From NCBI RefSeq assembly GCF_008704205.1, contig NZ_VXLC01000023.1, forward strand, positions 1 through 64,000: a DNA stretch of 64,000 bases, given 5' to 3'. Shown one piece after another: positions 60,239 through 64,000 of this stretch. Below the pieces are notes generated by a model. The model did not search any database, was not told where the DNA came from, and worked only from the letters and a program-made list of their open reading frames with translations. Origin of the DNA: Nocardia colli. GTDB lineage: Bacteria > Actinomycetota > Actinomycetes > Mycobacteriales > Mycobacteriaceae. Each line of letters begins with the position of its first letter. The first letter of the stretch is position 1. A program made the translations under genes and the position numbers.

Positions 60239-61497
60239 GCGAGAAGGAGCCAAACGACATGGGTCGGCCGGATGAGGGCCACGACGGCGGCGAGCCGTCG
60301 AAGGAATCCACGGGCCACGGATCCCACGAGGTGGTCGCCGGTTCCGACGGCCACGCGGTGGCGGAGTCCGATAGCCACGCGGTGAAGCGCGACTACACCG
60401 AGGCCGAACTCGACGCGATGACGCGCGACGAGCTGGTCAAGCTCGGCACCGAGCGGGACGGCGTCGACGTCGCCTACCGGCGCGAGCGGTTCCCGGTTCC
60501 GGGCACCCGCGCCGAGAAGCGCGCCGAGCGCGCGGTCGCGTTCTGGTTCGCCGTCTCCGGCATCGCCGCGGCGGCGCTGGTCGGTGTGTACCTGTTCTGG
60601 CCGTGGAAGTTCAAGCCGTCCGACGAGGAAGGCCACACCGCCTACTCGCTGTTCACCCCGCTGGTCGGTGTCACCTTCGGTGTCTCGGTGCTGGTCATCG
60701 GCGTCGCGGTGGTGCTGATCCGCAAGATGTTCATCCCCGCCGAGCTGTCCATCCAGGACCGTCACGACGGCCCGTCGCCCGAGGTCGAGCGCCGCACCCT
60801 GGTCGCCGAGCTCACCGACGCGCTGGAGACCTCCACGCTGGCCCGCCGCAAGCTGATCACCCGCACGGCCGGCGCCGGCGTCGGTGTGCTCGGCATCGGC
60901 GCGCTGCTGGTGTTCGTCGGCGGCATGGTGAAGAACCCGTGGGCCAAGCGGGAGAAGTCGCCGCTGTGGGTCTCCGGCTGGACCCCGGACTTCGAGGGCG
61001 AGACCATCTACATCCGCCGCGACACCGGTCGCCCGGAGGACGTCGTGCTCGTCCGTCCCGAGGACATGGACGCGGGCGGCATGGAGACGGTGTTCCCCTG
61101 GAAGGAGAAGTGGCGCGGCGACGAGCACGCCACGCTCCAGTCGCTGCGCGGTATCCGCAACGCGGTCATGATGATTCGCCTGCGCACCGAAGACGCGCAG
61201 AAGGCGATCAAGCGTAAGGGCCAGGAGAGCTTCAACTACGGCGACTACTTCGCCTACTCGAAGATCTGCACCCACCTCGGTTGCCCGACGTCGCTGTTCG
61301 AGTCGCAGACCAACAAGATCCTCTGCCCCTGCCACCAGTCGCAGTTCCTGGCGACCGAATGGGGTAAGCCGGTCTTCGGTCCCGCCGCTCGCGCACTGCC
61401 GCAGCTGCCGATCACCGTCAACTCCGAGGGCTACCTGGTCGCCAACGGCGACTTCATCGAGCCGCTCGGCCCGGCATATTGGGAGCGTCGTTCATGA
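60235..61497 (+). CDS. qcrA: Cytochrome bc1 complex Rieske iron-sulfur subunit
   Basis: The 420-residue protein has a charged, His-rich N-terminus (GHGSHEVVAGSDGHAVAESD), three membrane helices typical of actinobacterial QcrA, and the Rieske cluster motifs CTHLGC and CPCHQSQF near the C-terminus. It accepts electrons from menaquinol. ATG 60235 overlaps the qcrC stop and its TGA overlaps the qcrB ATG, so the three subunits are translationally coupled. A frame extension to 60178 inside qcrC is not used. Confidence 0.97.
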   Translation: MSEKEPNDMGRPDEGHDGGEPSKESTGHGSHEVVAGSDGHAVAESDSHAVKRDYTEAELDAMTRDELVKLGTERDGVDVAYRRERFPVPGTRAEKRAERAVAFWFAVSGIAAAALVGVYLFWPWKFKPSDEEGHTAYSLFTPLVGVTFGVSVLVIGVAVVLIRKMFIPAELSIQDRHDGPSPEVERRTLVAELTDALETSTLARRKLITRTAGAGVGVLGIGALLVFVGGMVKNPWAKREKSPLWVSGWTPDFEGETIYIRRDTGRPEDVVLVRPEDMDAGGMETVFPWKEKWRGDEHATLQSLRGIRNAVMMIRLRTEDAQKAIKRKGQESFNYGDYFAYSKICTHLGCPTSLFESQTNKILCPCHQSQFLATEWGKPVFGPAARALPQLPITVNSEGYLVANGDFIEPLGPAYWERRS

Positions 61498-63113
61498 GTC
61501 CTTCTGCTGCCGCACAGGCCAACGAGATGGACGAGCGGTACCAAGCCGCCGCGTTCGTGAAGCGGTCGATCAACAAGGTCTTCCCGACCCACTGGTCGTT
61601 CCTGCTCGGTGAGATCGCGCTGTACGCGTTCATCATCCTGCTGCTCTCGGGTGTCTACCTGACCCTGTTCTTCGATCCGTCGATGACCGAGGTCGTCTAC
61701 AACGGTTCGTACCAGCCGCTGCGTGGTGTCACCATGTCGCGGGCCTACGAGACGTCGCTCGACATCACCTTCGAGGTGCGTGGCGGTCTGTTCGTCCGCC
61801 AGGTGCACCACTGGGCGGCGCTGCTGTTCGCGGCGTCGATCATCGTGCACCTGTTCCGCATCTTCTTCACCGGCGCGTTCCGCAAGCCGCGTGAGGCGAA
61901 CTGGGTGATCGGCTCGCTGCTGCTGATCCTGGCCATGTTCGAGGGCTTCTTCGGTTACTCGCTGCCCGACGACCTGCTGTCCGGCACCGGCCTGCGGGCC
62001 GCGTTCGGCGGTATCACGATGAGTATCCCGATCGCCGGCACCTGGATGCACTGGCTGATCTTCGGCGGGGACTTCCCCGGCACGATCATCATCCCGCGCC
62101 TCTACATCGCGCACGTGCTGCTGCTGCCCGGCATCATCCTGGCCCTGATCGCCGCCCACGTGGCGCTGGTCTGGTACCAGAAGCACACCCAGTTCCCCGG
62201 GCCGGGCCGCACCGAGAACAACGTGGTCGGCGCGCGCATCATCCCGGTGTTCGCCGCGGACCAGGGCGCGTTCTTCGCCTTCACCCTCGGCATCGTCGGC
62301 ATCATGGGCGGCCTGTTCCAGATCAACCCGATCTGGAACCTGGGTCCCTACAACCCGTCTCAGGTCTCCGCGGGTTCGCAGCCGGACTTCTACATGATGT
62401 GGACCGACGGCCTGGCGCGTCTGATGCCGCCGTGGGAGCTCTACCTGGGTCGCTACACGGTTCCGGCCGTGTTCTGGGTGGCGCTGATCATGGGCCTGGT
62501 GTTCACCGTGCTGATCATGTACCCGTGGATCGAGAAGCGGCTGACCGGCGACACCGCCGGGCACAACCTGCTGCAGCGTCCGCGCGACGTGCCGGTGCGC
62601 ACGGCGATCGGCGCCATGTCGATCGGCTTCTACGTCGTGCTGACCCTGTCCTGCGTCAACGACATCGTCGCGCTGAAGTTCGACATCTCGTTGAACGCGA
62701 CCACCTGGATGGGCCGCATCGGCATCCTGGTCGTGCCGCCGCTGGCGTACTTCATCGCCTACCGGTTCTGCATCGGCCTGCAGCGCAGCGATCGGGCGGT
62801 GCTCGAGCACGGCATCGAGACCGGCGTGATCAAGCGCCTGCCGCACGGTGAGTACATCGAGGTGCACCAGCCGCTCGGCCCGGTCGATGACCACGGCCAC
62901 CCGATCCCGCTGGAGTACCAGGGCGCGACCGTCCCGAAGAAGATGAGCAAGCTCGGCTCGGCCGGCAAGCCCGGCACCGGCAGCTTCCTGCGGGCGGACC
63001 CGTGGCAGGAGAGCGAGCAGCACTTCGAGACCGAGCACGCCGAAGAGCACAAGCAGCTCAAGGTGTTGCAGGCGCGTCAGGAGAAGGAACTCGGTGGCAA
63101 GCACAACCACTGA
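61494..63113 (+). CDS. qcrB: Cytochrome bc1 complex cytochrome b subunit
   Basis: The 539-residue protein has eight or more membrane helices with b-haem histidines (RQVHHWAALLFAASIIVHLFR, and HVLLLPGIILALIAAHVALV further on). It also has the quinol-site region QINPIWNLGPYNPSQVSAGS. A C-terminal cytoplasmic extension of about 120 residues is normal for actinobacteria. This subunit is the target of the drug telacebec in M. tuberculosis. ATG 61494 overlaps the qcrA stop. Confidence 0.97.
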   Translation: MSPSAAAQANEMDERYQAAAFVKRSINKVFPTHWSFLLGEIALYAFIILLLSGVYLTLFFDPSMTEVVYNGSYQPLRGVTMSRAYETSLDITFEVRGGLFVRQVHHWAALLFAASIIVHLFRIFFTGAFRKPREANWVIGSLLLILAMFEGFFGYSLPDDLLSGTGLRAAFGGITMSIPIAGTWMHWLIFGGDFPGTIIIPRLYIAHVLLLPGIILALIAAHVALVWYQKHTQFPGPGRTENNVVGARIIPVFAADQGAFFAFTLGIVGIMGGLFQINPIWNLGPYNPSQVSAGSQPDFYMMWTDGLARLMPPWELYLGRYTVPAVFWVALIMGLVFTVLIMYPWIEKRLTGDTAGHNLLQRPRDVPVRTAIGAMSIGFYVVLTLSCVNDIVALKFDISLNATTWMGRIGILVVPPLAYFIAYRFCIGLQRSDRAVLEHGIETGVIKRLPHGEYIEVHQPLGPVDDHGHPIPLEYQGATVPKKMSKLGSAGKPGTGSFLRADPWQESEQHFETEHAEEHKQLKVLQARQEKELGGKHNH

Positions 63114-63125
63114 TAGCTGAAACAC

Positions 63126-63159
63126 AAAGGCCCCGAGTCGAAACCGGCTCGGGGCCTTT
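63126..63159 (+). terminator. Terminator of qcrB (twin hairpin 1)
   Basis: The stem aaaggccccgag / ctcggggccttt with a 10-nt loop ends in TTT, 12 nt after the qcrB stop. Confidence 0.9.
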
Positions 63160-63224
63160 GCGTTCGGGTTCTGCGTTTCGGATCGGCCCGGCGTCGGCGA
63201 AATCAGTTGCCGCGTTGGCGAAAG

Positions 63225-63260
63225 CGAAGGCCCCGAGTCCAATTCGACTCGGGGCCTTCG
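63225..63260 (-). terminator. Terminator of the ribonuclease gene (twin hairpin 2)
   Basis: The stem cgaaggccccgagtc / gactcggggccttcg is perfect over 15 bp with a 6-nt loop. It shares its core with the qcrB terminator 65 bp away and lies 12 nt from the stop of the minus-strand gene. Confidence 0.88.
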
Positions 63261-63271
63261 CATTCAGATTT

Positions 63272-63796
63272 CTACAAACGCGGTGCGCTGCGGCGGGACG
63301 CCTCGATGGCCTCGAACTTGGCCAGGTTGTGCCGGGCGTCGGCGAGCGCGTCGTGCGCGTCCGGGGGGACCGGGGGCAGCTCGGGGCGGCCGTGCGCGTC
63401 CCAGTGCTGGCGCAGCTCGTTGGTGTAGCGGGGGAAGATGGTGGGCAGGTCGACCATGGAACCCCACAGCTGGCACAGCGCCACGTGGTCGTACGCGCCG
63501 ACCCAGGCCCACAGCTCCGGCACCACCGATGAGCGCGGCACCAGGAACTTGTACAGGTCGTCGCGGATCTGCTTGCGGCTACGCCACAGCGGCGAGGACG
63601 GCGAGGGCAGCTGCGGCAGCACGTGCCTGCGCACCCACGGGCCCGCCTTGTCCGGATCGAATTCCGTGGACACCGCGTAATATTCGCGCCCGTCCTCGCA
63701 CACGACACCGATGGAGACCAGGTCGATGACGACCCCGTCCTCGATGAATTCGCAGTCGTAAAAGTATCGAAGCGAGATCGGTCTACTCCTCAGCAA
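63272..63796 (-). CDS. 3'-5' exoribonuclease of the Rv2179c family
   Basis: The protein has the DEDDh pattern of the Rv2179c exoribonuclease: FYDCEFIEDG (D and E), GAYDHVALCQLWG (D) and HDALADARHN (H and D). These enzymes remove 3' overhangs from RNA. TTG 63796 gives 174 residues but has no ribosome site. Homologues begin at about the RYFYD segment. A good aggag site (63786-63790 on the minus strand) is 7 nt before an ATC codon at 63778 (ISLRYFYD), so initiation at ATC is possible. The start is therefore uncertain. Confidence 0.9.
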   Translation of the reverse strand: MLRSRPISLRYFYDCEFIEDGVVIDLVSIGVVCEDGREYYAVSTEFDPDKAGPWVRRHVLPQLPSPSSPLWRSRKQIRDDLYKFLVPRSSVVPELWAWVGAYDHVALCQLWGSMVDLPTIFPRYTNELRQHWDAHGRPELPPVPPDAHDALADARHNLAKFEAIEASRRSAPRL

Positions 63797-63943
63797 TTCG
63801 GTATGGCGCCGGTTCGATCAGGCGTACGTTCCGAACAATCACCCTAAGCGGAACAGGGGCCGGATTCGCAGCCGGGCTCGGATCCGCGGGGAGGTGGCCG
63901 GAGACACCCCTATGGTGGGTACCACGGACGTCCGACTCATCCG

Positions 63944-63949
63944 TATTCT
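63944..63949 (+). promoter_or_regulatory. -10 box of aroG
   Basis: TATTCT ends 7 nt before GTG 63956, and no ribosome site lies between them. This spacing fits a leaderless aroG transcript. Confidence 0.5.
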
Positions 63950-63955
63950 GAACGA

Positions 63956-64000
63956 GTGAACTGGACCGTCGACGTACCGATCGATCGCCTGCCGGAACTG
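63956..64000 (+). CDS. aroG: DAHP synthase, type II (5' end, partial)
   Basis: The first 15 codons read VNWTVDVPIDRLPEL. Actinobacterial AroG proteins begin almost identically (MNWTVDIPIDQLPSL in M. tuberculosis Rv2178c). The gene also lies beside the Rv2179c-type ribonuclease, as it does there. AroG condenses phosphoenolpyruvate and erythrose 4-phosphate in the first step of aromatic amino acid synthesis. The rest of the gene is outside the window. Confidence 0.88.
   Translation, partial: MNWTVDVPIDRLPEL

Overview
This window comes from a GC-rich actinobacterium of the Mycobacteriales. It is most likely a Nocardia or a close relative. The gene content follows the region of the Mycobacterium tuberculosis chromosome that runs from aroG (Rv2178c) to glnA1 (Rv2220), recalled from memory. 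The first 32 kb match that order from glnA down to the ctaC/Rv2199c pair. A block equivalent to Rv2182c-Rv2196 then follows in the opposite sense (acyltransferase, ATPase, lipid-binding proteins, pimB', cell-wall hydrolases, exonuclease, trpD, ctaE-qcrCAB). The window closes with the Rv2179c ribonuclease and the first codons of aroG.

Layout. 0-6.3 kb: tail of glutamine synthetase, a VapBC-like toxin-antitoxin pair, a secreted tyrosine phosphatase, an EF-G-like protein, a RidA protein and an MFS permease. 6.4-11.6 kb: lipoate and 2-oxoacid dehydrogenase group on the minus strand (sucB/dlaT, epimerase, GNAT, lipB, lipA). 11.8-19.9 kb: small conserved protein, pepA coupled to a TetR regulator, GNAT, gcvT, ilvE, metallo-hydrolase. 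20.7-23.9 kb: cobalamin lower-ligand operon cobU-cobT-orf-cobS, with an unrecognised repeat-containing ORF held between cobT and cobS by ATGA overlaps at both ends. 24-28 kb: GlxA-type regulator, DUF3043 protein, Fe-S carrier, adenosine kinase. 28.4-32.3 kb: asnB and the cytochrome aa3 genes ctaC and ctaF. 32.4-42.7 kb: an accessory stretch rich in repeats (degenerate SDR, CAP protein, low-complexity secreted protein, FAD oxidoreductase, PhoD phosphatase, double Lrp regulator). 42.7-49.1 kb: minus-strand envelope operon from pimB' to a ROK kinase, then an acyltransferase. 49.4-52.4 kb: membrane metalloprotease and two NlpC/P60 hydrolases. 53-63.1 kb: exonuclease/GIY-YIG protein, small proteins, trpD and the ctaE-qcrC-qcrA-qcrB genes of the bc1-aa3 respiratory supercomplex.

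The most unusual content is non-coding or atypical coding. Five intergenic islands (about 15.4-16.3, 20.1-20.7, 33.8-34.1, 36.3-37.5 and 42.0-42.6 kb) carry imperfect tandem units of about 70-80 bp built around GTCCC(G).../...(C)GGGAC inverted arms. A second family of palindromes of about 74 bp occurs four times. There is also a pure (CGGTG)17 microsatellite, a 19-bp VNTR inside larger triplicated repeats upstream of trpD's 3' end, and an apparent CTG start codon on a P-loop ATPase. No tRNA, rRNA, CRISPR array or intact insertion sequence was seen.
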